From Trebonia sp036276115 (lineage in GTDB: Bacteria > Actinomycetota > Actinomycetes > Streptosporangiales > Streptosporangiaceae), in contig DATBEM010000223.1 of the NCBI GenBank assembly GCA_036276115.1, forward strand, positions 1 through 64,000: DNA of 64,000 nucleotides, read 5' to 3'. This document shows, piece by piece, positions 1 through 8,102 of the stretch. Under the pieces are notes generated by a model. That model saw only the letters and a list, made by a program, of their open reading frames with translations, was not told the origin of the DNA and searched no databases. The position numbers and the translations under genes are program-made. The first letter of the stretch is position 1; every line of letters begins with the position of its first letter.

Positions 1-759
1 GGTCACGGCGCCATAGGGGTTAACGCTGAGCCAGGGCGGCGCGTTCACCAGGCCGTAAGCCGGAACGCCGACCGCGAAGAACGCCGCTGAGTAGGGGGAT
101 CCCGCCAGGGCCGCAAGCGCCGGGCTGTCCCTGGTAAAGGACGGTACCCCGATCACCGCCGGGGTGAGCGAGACATTGTCGAGGGCAGCGCCGCATTGGC
201 TGCCGTCGAGAGTGGCGTCCGCGAACTCCACCGTGGAAGAAGCGCTGGCCGCGGTGACGTTCAACTGCTGCTCGGCCCAGCCCATGGCCGGGCCGCTATC
301 ACCGGAATCATTAAAGGACGGTGCGCCGGCCAGCGTTCCGTCCCACGAGACGTTCATCGTCTTGACGGCCTGACCGCAGTTCGTGTTGCCGGCCATTTCC
401 CAGGTCAGCGTGTAGGTGGCCCCGGGGGTGGTGGGAATCGCCTGGGCAACCGAGCCGGGCGCGCCGCCGGAAAGGTCCAGCGACTGGGCGCCGTCGGCGG
501 CCGCCCAATAGGTCTGCCCAATGAGGTCTACGCTGTTCCCGCCAATAGCCCAGCCGGGCATGACCGTCGATCCGGCCCCGTATTCGTTTACCGCGCTTGC
601 CTGCCAGACGCTGGGGTCCTCGAAACTCCCGTTAACGATGAGATTCGCGTCGGCGGCGCTGGCCGCCAGCGGCGCCGGGACCACCGCAAGGACAGCCGCC
701 GCCAGCGGCAACGCGACCGCCAATCGAATAAAGGCATGACAACGAGAGCTAAGCCCCAC
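1..759 (-). CDS. Secreted choice-of-anchor C / DUF642-like protein, C-terminus beyond window
   Basis: The minus strand is open from a GTG at 759 to the window edge (253 codons, no stop), so the gene is partial. A purine-rich GGGGGG stretch lies just upstream of the GTG. The N-terminus is a signal peptide: a short basic start, then a long Ala/Leu/Val core ending near PLAASAA. The mature part opens with NLIVNGSFEDP and continues with GNSVDLIGQTYWAA and SLDLSGGAPGSVAQ, the pattern of choice-of-anchor C / DUF642 beta-sandwich domains found in exported, often carbohydrate-associated proteins. The last 50 or so residues, with SPYSAAFFAVGVPAYGL and APPWLSVNPYG, look like the start of a bacterial putative Ig (He_PIG) domain. 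It is divergent from the GH54 gene, so the two may share a control region. The family call is from remembered motifs, and the ligand is unknown. Confidence 0.72.
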   Translation of the reverse strand, partial: MGLSSRCHAFIRLAVALPLAAAVLAVVPAPLAASAADANLIVNGSFEDPSVWQASAVNEYGAGSTVMPGWAIGGNSVDLIGQTYWAAADGAQSLDLSGGAPGSVAQAIPTTPGATYTLTWEMAGNTNCGQAVKTMNVSWDGTLAGAPSFNDSGDSGPAMGWAEQQLNVTAASASSTVEFADATLDGSQCGAALDNVSLTPAVIGVPSFTRDSPALAALAGSPYSAAFFAVGVPAYGLVNAPPWLSVNPYGAVT

Positions 760-783
760 CCCTGAACCCCCCGACTCAGAAAC

Positions 784-822
784 CTGCCTTACTGGAAAGG
801 CAGCCTCATCCTCGCAGAGGAT
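784..822. promoter_or_regulatory. Two adjacent inverted repeats in a divergent intergenic region
   Basis: CTGCCTT/AAGGCAG (784-790 and 797-803) and ATCCTC/GAGGAT (808-813 and 817-822) lie between the two divergently transcribed secreted-protein genes. They could be operator sites or leader hairpins of the minus-strand gene. Nothing else recognisable is seen in the 760-1037 gap apart from the ribosome site of the GH54 gene. Confidence 0.35.
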
Positions 823-1037
823 CCTTATCCGTGCAAGAGCGGGCACCTGGGCGGGAATAGCTCGATCCGGAAACTACGTGAATGCCGCGTCACCACGGGC
901 GCTGGGTTAACTGGGGCGCTCGTGCCGGATGAGGCGGTTCGCGAGTTTCTTCGCCCGGGGGGCTTGCACTCACCGCCCTGAGAGTTTTTGCTTGAACTAG
1001 GTCGATCCTGATTGCCTGCGATGCCGGAGGTACTCTG

Positions 1038-2951
1038 ATGCGCATTCTGCCCGCTGCCCGACGGGTGGCGCGGTTCGCCGCGGCCGCGCTGCTCGTGATC
1101 GCGGCCGCGGCGGCCGTGCCCGCGCTCGGCTCCGCGACCGGGGCTTCGGCCGCCTCGGCGGCCTCGGCCGCGCTGCCGTGCGACATCTACGCGACGGGCG
1201 GGACGCCCTGCGAGGCGGCCTACAGCAGCACCCGGGCGCTCTACGCCACCTACAACGGGCCGCTCTACCGGATCCAGCGAGCCTCCGACGGCACCTCCCT
1301 GAACATCGCCGTCAAGTCGGCTGGCGGGGTCGCCAACGTGGCGCCGCAGGCGTCGTTCTGCACCGGGACGACCTGCGTGATCACCGAGCTGTTCGACCAG
1401 AGCGCCAACGGCAACAGCATGCCGGTCTCGGCCGGGACCTCGTGCTCGGGCTGCGGGGGCGGCATCGCCGGGCCTGGACCGGACGGCGCGGACATCGCCG
1501 CGCCCGCCAGCGCCCTGCCGGTGACGGTCGGCGGGCAGCCCGCGTACGGGATGCTGCTCGACGCCCAGGGCACCGGCTACCGGATCGACAATGCCAGGAA
1601 CGTGCCGACCGGCTCCGCGCCGGAGGGGATTTACCTGCTGACGTCGTCGAACGTCACCAGCGACGGCTGCTGCTTCGACTTCGGCTCGGCCGAGGCCAAC
1701 AACTCCGACGACGGCAACGCCACCATGAACGCGATCTACTACGGCACCGACTGCTGGACCCAGAACTGCAGCGGCAGCGGCCCGTGGGTGGGCGGGGACC
1801 TCGAGAACGGGATGTACTTCAGCAACACCGGCGCCAACCCGGCGTCCATCCCGGCCGAGACCGGGTCGTTCGTCTCCGCCTGGGAGAAGAACAACGGCAC
1901 GACGAACTTCACCCTGAAATACGGCAACGGCCAGCAAGGCGGGCTGACTGCCAGTTACTCAGGCGCGCTGCCGAACGGGTACAACCCGATGAAGGTGCAG
2001 CCGTCCATCGAGCTGGGCACCGGCGGCGACAACAGCATCTGGGGCAACGGCGAGTTCTTCGAGGGCGCCGTCACGGCCGGCTTCCCGTCCGACGCGACCG
2101 AGAACGCCGTCCAGGCCAGCATCGTCGCGGCCGGCTACGCCGGCAACACCACCGACGTGCCCACCACCGAGTCGGTCGTCAGCCTGCGCGCCCACGCCAA
2201 CAACGACTACGTCGACGCGGCCGGCAGCGGCACCGCGCTCAAGGCCGACGCCACCTCCATCGGCGCTAACGAGACCTTCGACCTGCTCACCAACCCCGAC
2301 GGAACGGTGAGCCTGCGCGCTCACGCCGACAATGACTACGTGACGGCCGACAACGCGGGCGCCGCGCCCCTGATCGCCAACCGCACGGCGATCGGGCCCT
2401 GGGAGACGTTCGACCTGATCGCCAACGCCGATGGCAGCGTCAGCTTCCGCGCCCACGCCAACGGCGACATCGTCACCGCCGACAACGCCGGCGCCTCCCC
2501 GCTGATCGCCAACCGCACCGCGGTCGGCCAGTGGGAGTCGTTCGACCTCATCCGGGACACGACGCCGGTGAGCCTGCGCGCCCACGCCGACAACGACTAC
2601 GTCGACGCGGCCGGCAGCGGCACCGCGCTCAAGGCCGACGCCGCCTCGATCGGCGCGAACGAGACGTTCGACCTGATCGGCAACGCGGACGGCAGCGTCA
2701 GCCTGCGCGCGCACTCCGACGGCGACTACGTGACGGCCGACAACGCCGGCGCGGCGGCGCTGATCGCCAACCGGACGGCCGTCGGGCCCTGGGAGGAGTT
2801 CGACCTCATCGCCAACAGCGACGGCAGCGTGAGCTTCCGCGCCCACGCGAACCGCGAGATCGTGACCGCCGACAACGCGGGCGCCTCGCCCCTGATCGCC
2901 AACCGCACCGCGGTCGGCCAGTGGGAGTCGTTCGACCTCATCCGCGACTAG
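1038..2951 (+). CDS. Secreted GH54-type alpha-L-arabinofuranosidase with two fascin-like beta-trefoil modules
   Basis: This is a predicted exported glycosidase that would release arabinofuranose from arabinan or arabinoxylan. A GGAGGT site precedes the ATG by seven bases. Residues 1-45 form an Ala-rich signal peptide. Residues 48-375 match the GH54 catalytic fold: LPCDIYATGGTPCEAAYSST, then DLENGM (Glu256) and GTGGDNS (Asp331), the positions expected for the nucleophile and acid/base in fungal AbfB. The usual AbfB arabinose-binding domain is absent. Instead residues 380-637 hold six repeats of about 42 residues (SLRAHANNDYV... ANRTAVGQWESFDLI), arranged as two nearly identical sets of three. 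This is typical of fascin-like beta-trefoils, which bind actin in eukaryotes and presumably polysaccharide here. The second set is a recent internal duplication visible in the DNA. The family is well supported, but the substrate is inferred. Confidence 0.85.
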   Translation: MRILPAARRVARFAAAALLVIAAAAAVPALGSATGASAASAASAALPCDIYATGGTPCEAAYSSTRALYATYNGPLYRIQRASDGTSLNIAVKSAGGVANVAPQASFCTGTTCVITELFDQSANGNSMPVSAGTSCSGCGGGIAGPGPDGADIAAPASALPVTVGGQPAYGMLLDAQGTGYRIDNARNVPTGSAPEGIYLLTSSNVTSDGCCFDFGSAEANNSDDGNATMNAIYYGTDCWTQNCSGSGPWVGGDLENGMYFSNTGANPASIPAETGSFVSAWEKNNGTTNFTLKYGNGQQGGLTASYSGALPNGYNPMKVQPSIELGTGGDNSIWGNGEFFEGAVTAGFPSDATENAVQASIVAAGYAGNTTDVPTTESVVSLRAHANNDYVDAAGSGTALKADATSIGANETFDLLTNPDGTVSLRAHADNDYVTADNAGAAPLIANRTAIGPWETFDLIANADGSVSFRAHANGDIVTADNAGASPLIANRTAVGQWESFDLIRDTTPVSLRAHADNDYVDAAGSGTALKADAASIGANETFDLIGNADGSVSLRAHSDGDYVTADNAGAAALIANRTAVGPWEEFDLIANSDGSVSFRAHANREIVTADNAGASPLIANRTAVGQWESFDLIRD

Positions 2952-2969
2952 CGCGACGGGCCGGAGCCC

Positions 2970-2998
2970 GGGCGCCCCGGCCCCGGGGCGGGGCGCCC
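2970..2998. terminator. Bidirectional GC hairpin terminator
   Basis: GGGCGCCCCG (2970-2979) pairs perfectly with CGGGGCGCCC (2989-2998). It sits between the convergent ends of the GH54 and aldo/keto reductase genes. There is no T-run, as is usual in high-GC actinobacteria. Confidence 0.6.
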
Positions 2999-3017
2999 GC
3001 GCTCCCGCGTGCTCGCG

Positions 3018-3878
3018 TCAGCGGCCGCTGCCGCCGTCGCGGATCGCGCGGACCTCGTCCCCGGTCAGCTCCAGGCCGGCCGCCGCGATGTTCTCGGCCG
3101 CGTGCTCGGGCGAGCCGGTGCCCGGGATCGGGAGCATGGCCGGGGAGCTGGCCAGCATCCAGGCCAGGACGACCTGGTGCCCGGTCGCGCCCAGGCGCCG
3201 GGCGGCGGCCAGCACGCCGACGTTCTTGCCCGCCTCCTGGACCGGCGCCCAGGGCAGGAACGCCAGCGATTCCTGCTCGCAGACGTCGAGGACCGCCTGC
3301 GAGGAGCGGTCGGCGACGTTGTAGCGGTTCTGGACCGAGACGACGTTGACGATCCCGCGGGCCTCGCGCAGCTCGTCCTCGGTCACGTTGGACACCCCGA
3401 CGTGCCTGACCTTGCCCTCGCGCTGCAGGTCGGCGACGGCGCCGACGGACTCCGCGTAGGGGACGGCGGGGTCGGGCCGGTGAAGCTGGTACAGCGGGAT
3501 CTGCTCCAGGCGCAGCCGCCGCAGGCTCCCCTCGCACGCGCTGCGCAGGTGCTCGGGACGGCCGTCGGGCGCCCACTGGTTCGGGCCGGACCGGGTGAGG
3601 CCGCCCTTGGTCGCGATGACAAGGTCGTCCGCGTAGGGGTGCAGCGCCTCGGCGATCAGGGTCTCGCTGACGTCCGGGCCGTAGGAATCGGCCGTGTCGA
3701 TGAAGTTCACCCCGAGCTCGACCGCGCGCCGCAGGGTCGCGATCGCCTTGTCCCGGTCGGGCGGGTCGCCCCAGATGCCGTCCCCGGTGATCCGCATCGC
3801 GCCGAAGCCGAGGCGGTTGACGGTCAGGTCGCCGCCAACGCCGATGCTGCCCGCCGCCGCTGCTGACTGGTCACTCAT
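3018..3878 (-). CDS. Aldo/keto reductase
   Basis: This is an NADPH-dependent reductase of the AKR superfamily (286 aa, TIM barrel, cytosolic). The catalytic tetrad is visible: Asp61 and Tyr66 in DTADSYG, Lys91 in IATKGG and His133 in LYQLHRPD. The C-terminal cofactor-binding segment LPIPGTGSPEHAAENI is also present. I chose the ATG at 3878 because AAGGAGG lies seven bases upstream. An in-frame ATG 17 codons earlier has no such site. The protein resembles the oxidoreductase group often found beside quinone reductases in actinobacteria. The divergent neighbour is an MDR-type reductase. The physiological substrate cannot be told from the sequence. Confidence 0.88.
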   Translation of the reverse strand: MSDQSAAAAGSIGVGGDLTVNRLGFGAMRITGDGIWGDPPDRDKAIATLRRAVELGVNFIDTADSYGPDVSETLIAEALHPYADDLVIATKGGLTRSGPNQWAPDGRPEHLRSACEGSLRRLRLEQIPLYQLHRPDPAVPYAESVGAVADLQREGKVRHVGVSNVTEDELREARGIVNVVSVQNRYNVADRSSQAVLDVCEQESLAFLPWAPVQEAGKNVGVLAAARRLGATGHQVVLAWMLASSPAMLPIPGTGSPEHAAENIAAAGLELTGDEVRAIRDGGSGR

Positions 3879-4051
3879 GGCAGTCGCCTCCTTCTGTCGC
3901 TCACTGTTCCCAGCCTCGCACAGGGCCACCCGTCCCTGGACGCGGGGCCGCGTCCAGGGACGGCACCGAACCGCGCTGTACAGTTCGGTACCGGGCTAGC
4001 GGGGCAGGATGTCATGGCCAAGCCGGTAACTACCTCGTCAGGAGGAACTTC

Positions 4052-5002
4052 ATGCGCGCTGTCGTCATCGCCGATTTTGGCGCCGATCCCGAGGTCGCGG
4101 AGCTGCCCGACCCCGAGCCCGGCCCGGGGGAGATCCTGGTGCGGGTCGGCGCCGCGGCGATGAACCCGTTCGACTGGAAGGTCATCGACGGGGCGCTGCG
4201 GGGCGTGGTCCCGCATTCCTTCCCCCTCGTCCTCGGCAACGACATGGCCGGATTCGTCCAGCAGGCGGGACCGGGGGTTACCCGCTTCCAGCTCGGCGAC
4301 CGGGTCTTCGGGCAGGTCATGAAGGTCGCGCAGGGACGCGGGGCGTACGGCGAGCTGGTCGTGGCCAGCGCCGACGGCCTCCTGGCCCCCACCCCGGACG
4401 GGCTGTCGGACGCCATCGCCGCCGCCCTGCCCACCGCCAGCACTACCGCCTACAACGCGGTCCAGGCGGCCGGGGCCGGCCAGGGCCGGTCCATCCTGGT
4501 CAACGGGGCCACCGGCGGCGTCGGCCTGTCGGCGGTCCAGTTCGCGGCCGGGCGCGGCGCGACGGTCCTGGCGACCGCCGCTCCCGACGCGGCGGCGCGC
4601 GTCCGCGACCTCGGCGCCCACCATGCCATCGACTTCACCGCCGGCTCCACCGCCGAGCAGGTGCGGGCCGTGTGCCCCGACGGCGTGGACGCCGTCCTCG
4701 ACCTGGTCAGCGTGCCTGGCGGGGCGGGGGTGGCCGGGCTGGCCGCCCTGGTCCGGGCGGGCGGCAGCTACGTGAGCACCAACGGCGCGGCCGATGCCGA
4801 CGCGCTCGGCGCGCGGGGCGTCAGCGCCGTCAACTTCAGCAACAAGACCACGACGGACCTGCTGTCGACCGTGGCAGGCCTCGCCGCTAGCGGAGACCTG
4901 CGCATCCACATCGACGCGGAGATCCCCCTCGCCCGGGTACCGGAGGCGATCGCGGCCGCCCGCCAGGGCCACGCGCGGGGCAAGACGGTCATCATCCCCT
5001 GA
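4052..5002 (+). CDS. NADP-dependent MDR-family quinone oxidoreductase (zinc-free)
   Basis: This 316-residue medium-chain dehydrogenase/reductase has the N-terminal GroES-like domain (PGPGEILVRVGAAAMNPFDW) and a Rossmann domain with NGATGGVGLSAVQFA near residues 150-164. The Cys/His zinc ligands of alcohol dehydrogenases are missing. This places it with quinone oxidoreductases (QOR/ToxD-like), which reduce quinones or enones with NADPH. AGGAGGAAC precedes the ATG. It is divergent from the aldo/keto reductase across about 170 bp, suggesting shared control, and convergent with the transglutaminase-like gene. Confidence 0.87.
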   Translation: MRAVVIADFGADPEVAELPDPEPGPGEILVRVGAAAMNPFDWKVIDGALRGVVPHSFPLVLGNDMAGFVQQAGPGVTRFQLGDRVFGQVMKVAQGRGAYGELVVASADGLLAPTPDGLSDAIAAALPTASTTAYNAVQAAGAGQGRSILVNGATGGVGLSAVQFAAGRGATVLATAAPDAAARVRDLGAHHAIDFTAGSTAEQVRAVCPDGVDAVLDLVSVPGGAGVAGLAALVRAGGSYVSTNGAADADALGARGVSAVNFSNKTTTDLLSTVAGLAASGDLRIHIDAEIPLARVPEAIAAARQGHARGKTVIIP

Positions 5003-5004
5003 GT

Positions 5005-5032
5005 CCCCGGCCCCGGCCCCGGCCCCGGCCCC
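5005..5032. repeat. CCCCGG hexanucleotide tandem repeat
   Basis: Four full CCCCGG units plus CCCC fill almost the whole gap between two convergent stop codons. It may act as a transcription block, but could simply be slippage-generated sequence. Confidence 0.6.
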
Positions 5033-5033
5033 G

Positions 5034-5846
5034 CTAGGGTGCCTCCTCGGCCTGGACGAGCATCGATTCCAGCAGCGGGCCGCCGAACGTCGTCGCCATC
5101 GCCACGTCGGAGGCGTCGCGCCCTCGGCCGATCACGATGCGGCCCTTGCGCCGGGTGTTGTTGCGAGGGTCGAAGGTCCACCAGCGGTCGTCGAGCCAGA
5201 CCTCCATCCAGGCGGCGAAGTCCATCGGGGCCGGGTCGGGCGGGACGTCCATGTCGGGCAGGTAGCCGAAGACGTAGCGGGCGGGGATGTTCAGTGCCCG
5301 GCAGAACGAGATCGCCAGGTGGGTGAAGTCCCGGCAGACCCCGCGCCCGGCCTGGTTCACGTCGACCGCGCTGGACAGGGCGGTCGAGCTGCCGTACTGG
5401 AAGTACAGGTGGCCATGGACGTAGTCGCAGATCGCCTGGACCCGGCGGTAGCCCGGCGGCAGGGCGCCGAACCGGGACCACGACTCCCCGCCGAGCACGT
5501 CGGGCAGGCAGTACCGGCTCGGCAGGGTGTAGAGCAGCACGTCGTCGGGCAGGTCGTCGGGGGCGACCTCGCGGGCGTCTTCGCCGGCTTCCTCGGTCGC
5601 GTCCGGGACCACCGCCACCGCCTGGTACCGGAAGGCTGACCGGCCCGCGGGCAGGACCGCGCGGACGCACGGGTTGCCGTACAGGTCGCTGTAGCCCCGG
5701 GACGCCGCCGCCGGCTCGAACGCGCGCAACTCCCCTTCCAGGGCCACGCCCGGCGAGGCGGCCGGCTGGACCTGGAAGACGACCGGAGTGGGGATGGCCG
5801 CCATGTACGTGAACTCGCACCCGATGCTGACCCGCCGCGTATTCAT
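5034..5846 (-). CDS. Transglutaminase-like family protein
   Basis: This 270-residue cytosolic protein has the bacterial transglutaminase-like (papain-fold) layout. A beta-rich N-terminal part is followed by the core with Cys171 in GRGVCRDFTHLA and the Asp226 region WWTFDPRNNT. The position where active members carry the catalytic His (usually HAW) reads DFAAWMEVW, so the His is replaced by Ala. Other members of this subfamily that I recall also lack that His, so the protein may be a protease-like or non-catalytic variant. It has no signal peptide. It is a single gene convergent with the quinone reductase, and its substrate is unknown. Confidence 0.8.
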   Translation of the reverse strand: MNTRRVSIGCEFTYMAAIPTPVVFQVQPAASPGVALEGELRAFEPAAASRGYSDLYGNPCVRAVLPAGRSAFRYQAVAVVPDATEEAGEDAREVAPDDLPDDVLLYTLPSRYCLPDVLGGESWSRFGALPPGYRRVQAICDYVHGHLYFQYGSSTALSSAVDVNQAGRGVCRDFTHLAISFCRALNIPARYVFGYLPDMDVPPDPAPMDFAAWMEVWLDDRWWTFDPRNNTRRKGRIVIGRGRDASDVAMATTFGGPLLESMLVQAEEAP

Positions 5847-5904
5847 GAGTCCATGATCGGGGACGCCATGTTTCCGGGGTGTTAACGTACGGGGACGGCC
5901 CCGG

Positions 5905-7245
5905 TTAGGCGACGTGGTCGTCCAGCCAGTCGAACATGCGCTGCTCGGTGAGCTCGCGGGCCAGCGGCTGGCAATGGTAGCTGGCGCCCTCGTCCTGGGT
6001 GAAGCGGGCGAGGGTCGAGCCGGGCACCAGGGCGGCGAGCTCGGCCGGCTGGCCGCCGAAGAACTGCTCGCCGTCGGGGTCGGCGATGAACAGCGGGGTC
6101 GTGACCTGCCCGGCCACGGCGGTCACGTCGTACTTGGCGACCTCGTCGAGGACGGCGCAGTAGCCCTCCACCCCGTACGGGCGGGCGCGGAACGCCCAGG
6201 TCTCACGGGCGGCCCGGGCGCCCGGGCCGGCCATGCCCCGCCGCACCTGCTGGTCGAAGGCGGCCTTGTCGCCGGACCGGTAGAGGGCCAGCAGTGCCGG
6301 GGGGATCTTCTCGAACCAGGGGCGGCCCACGTCCACCAGGCCGCCGTCGGCGATCGCGGCCGCGAACCGGTGCTCGAATGCCAGGGCGCGCGCGACCCAG
6401 TAGCCGGCCTGGCTCACGCCGTACAGCGCCAGCCGGCTGGCGTCCACGTCCGCCCGCGCCACCAGGAAGTCGACCACGGGAGTGAGCACGTTCTCCCAGT
6501 CGAAGCGGAAGGGCGTGTCTCGCTCGAACAGCATGGACTGCTGTCCGGGCCCGTCGAACAGCAGCACGTTGTAGCCGCGTTCCAGGCCGCCCTCGGCTCC
6601 CTCGCACCAGTTGCCGCTGATCGAGCCGTCGCTGCCGTTGTTCATGACGAGGGTGGGGTGCCGGGTGCCGGAGTCGTCGGGCCGGAACAGCCAGCCGGGC
6701 AGGCTCGTCCCCTCGTAGGGGATGTCCACCCGCTCGACCGGCCAGTGCGTATTCGCGACGAAGCCCTCCCAGGCCGCCCGGTGGGCGCGGAACGCCGGCA
6801 GCAGCCCGGCCGTGTCGCCGTCGAGGCCGTCAATGGCGTTGACGGCGACCGCGTGATAGCAGGCGGCCCGCAGGTAGGCGCGGGCGGCGCTGACCCGGTG
6901 GCCGGCGGCGGCGGACGCGGCCGCGATCGCGGCGACCCGCTCGCCGAGCGCGGTCCAGGCGGCGAGCCAGCCGGCGCGGTCGCCCGGCCGGACCGGCGCG
7001 ATGGCGGCCAGCACCTCGCCCACGTCGGCCCCGGCCCGCGACGCCTTCCCGAGGATGGTGCGGACGGTGAAGTCCCACTCCCCCGCCCCGGAGTAGAAGC
7101 CGGCCGTGTAGACCTCGTGCGAGGCGGTGCCATGGTGGTCCAGCCCGGCGGCGGTCAGGGCGGTGCCAGCTGCGGCAGTGCCGTCAGGGGCAGTGCCGTC
7201 AGGGGCAGTGCGGGCTGGGGCGGTGCCGGCGGTGTTCGCGGTCAT
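5905..7245 (-). CDS. Alpha/beta hydrolase (FrsA / dihydropseudooxynicotine hydrolase-like)
   Basis: This 446-residue hydrolase has a helical N-terminal cap (about residues 50-170) and a C-terminal alpha/beta-hydrolase domain. The nucleophile elbow is GVSQAGYW with Ser278. An acidic residue in IADPDGEQFF and a His in GASYHCQP near the C-terminus complete a plausible triad. The architecture resembles DUF1100/FrsA-like and 2,6-dihydropseudooxynicotine hydrolase-type enzymes that cleave C-C or ester bonds. The first 30 residues are a low-complexity Thr/Ala/Gly repeat and may not be structured. It sits downstream of a membrane-protein gene on the same strand, about 120 bp away. The family is secure, the substrate is not. 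Confidence 0.82.
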   Translation of the reverse strand: MTANTAGTAPARTAPDGTAPDGTAAAGTALTAAGLDHHGTASHEVYTAGFYSGAGEWDFTVRTILGKASRAGADVGEVLAAIAPVRPGDRAGWLAAWTALGERVAAIAAASAAAGHRVSAARAYLRAACYHAVAVNAIDGLDGDTAGLLPAFRAHRAAWEGFVANTHWPVERVDIPYEGTSLPGWLFRPDDSGTRHPTLVMNNGSDGSISGNWCEGAEGGLERGYNVLLFDGPGQQSMLFERDTPFRFDWENVLTPVVDFLVARADVDASRLALYGVSQAGYWVARALAFEHRFAAAIADGGLVDVGRPWFEKIPPALLALYRSGDKAAFDQQVRRGMAGPGARAARETWAFRARPYGVEGYCAVLDEVAKYDVTAVAGQVTTPLFIADPDGEQFFGGQPAELAALVPGSTLARFTQDEGASYHCQPLARELTEQRMFDWLDDHVA

Positions 7246-7368
7246 GATGGCGCCTTTCGCTGGATGTCGTGGCGGGGGTGTCTGGCGCTTGCGGGTGGTG
7301 CTCGGCGCTCGGCTGCCAGGGGCTGCGGGCTGGTGCTGAGCGCCGGGGCCGGGCGTTGGCGGCGGGAC

Positions 7369-8019
7369 TCAGCCGGCGGTCGGCGCGGCGGGCGCGTCCA
7401 GGTCGCCGGCCTGCGGGGCAGCCGCCACGGGAGCCCCGGCCGCAGGCGAGCCCGGCTGCGGGGAGCGGGCACTGGCGGCGATCGCGCGCCGGGTGACGGC
7501 GATGGCCCGGGAGGCGGCGAAGACCGGGACGGCCCAGTCGAGCGCGATGCGGATCACCGGGGCGCCCCCGATGAAGGCGGCCGCGAGGTGAGCGGCGCCG
7601 ACCGCGAGGACCGCCAGCCCCCAGGCGAGGCTGATGCGGCGGTTGACGGCGAGGAACTGGGGGCTGTGCCAGTACTGCCGGGGCACCCCGCGCCGGGCGA
7701 ACTGGGCCGTGAACGGGTAGGCGCGGCTGGTCGCGAGGATGAACGCGCCGACCGCGAGGCTCGTCGCCCCCCGCGCGTACGGCGCGACCGAGGTGGCGGC
7801 GTGGTGGCTGGCGGCGAAGCCGATCACGGTGAAGACGGCGAGGATGACGGCCTGCACGACGGGCAGGACCTTGACCCCGCCCCGGGCGGCGGTGTACCCG
7901 ATGAGCACCGCCGCGACGGCCAGCGAGATGGCCGCCGCCCAGCCGAGCGACAGCCAGTTGACGAGAACGGCGAAGACGACCTGGGGGATAAAGCCGATAA
8001 TCATCGTGAGCGGGTTCAT
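7369..8019 (-). CDS. Multi-pass membrane protein of unknown function
   Basis: This is a roughly 216-residue integral membrane protein with about five to six hydrophobic segments, including MIIGFIPQVVFAVLVNWLSL, LAVAAVLIGYTAA and AVILAVFTVIGFAA. A polar Pro/Ala-rich cytoplasmic tail forms the last 50 residues. The ATG at 8019 follows GAAGGGGC and is preferred over an in-frame ATG 16 codons upstream. It is divergent from the LAL regulator gene with a gap of 83 bp, so that regulator may control it and the hydrolase downstream. I do not recognise a named family. Confidence 0.65.
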   Translation of the reverse strand: MNPLTMIIGFIPQVVFAVLVNWLSLGWAAAISLAVAAVLIGYTAARGGVKVLPVVQAVILAVFTVIGFAASHHAATSVAPYARGATSLAVGAFILATSRAYPFTAQFARRGVPRQYWHSPQFLAVNRRISLAWGLAVLAVGAAHLAAAFIGGAPVIRIALDWAVPVFAASRAIAVTRRAIAASARSPQPGSPAAGAPVAAAPQAGDLDAPAAPTAG

Positions 8020-8102
8020 GAGGGCCCCTTCGGCGGGCCCGGCACCGTGCCGGGCCGGTAATTCCACTGTGGATCGGCCGGCGGCCAGGGTGACTGGCCG
8101 AA

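Noticed and set aside
825..1937. Long open frame on the minus strand opposite the GH54 gene
   Set aside because: Val/Arg/Gly-rich composition without motifs, fully antisense to a clear enzyme; a by-product of GC-rich codon use.
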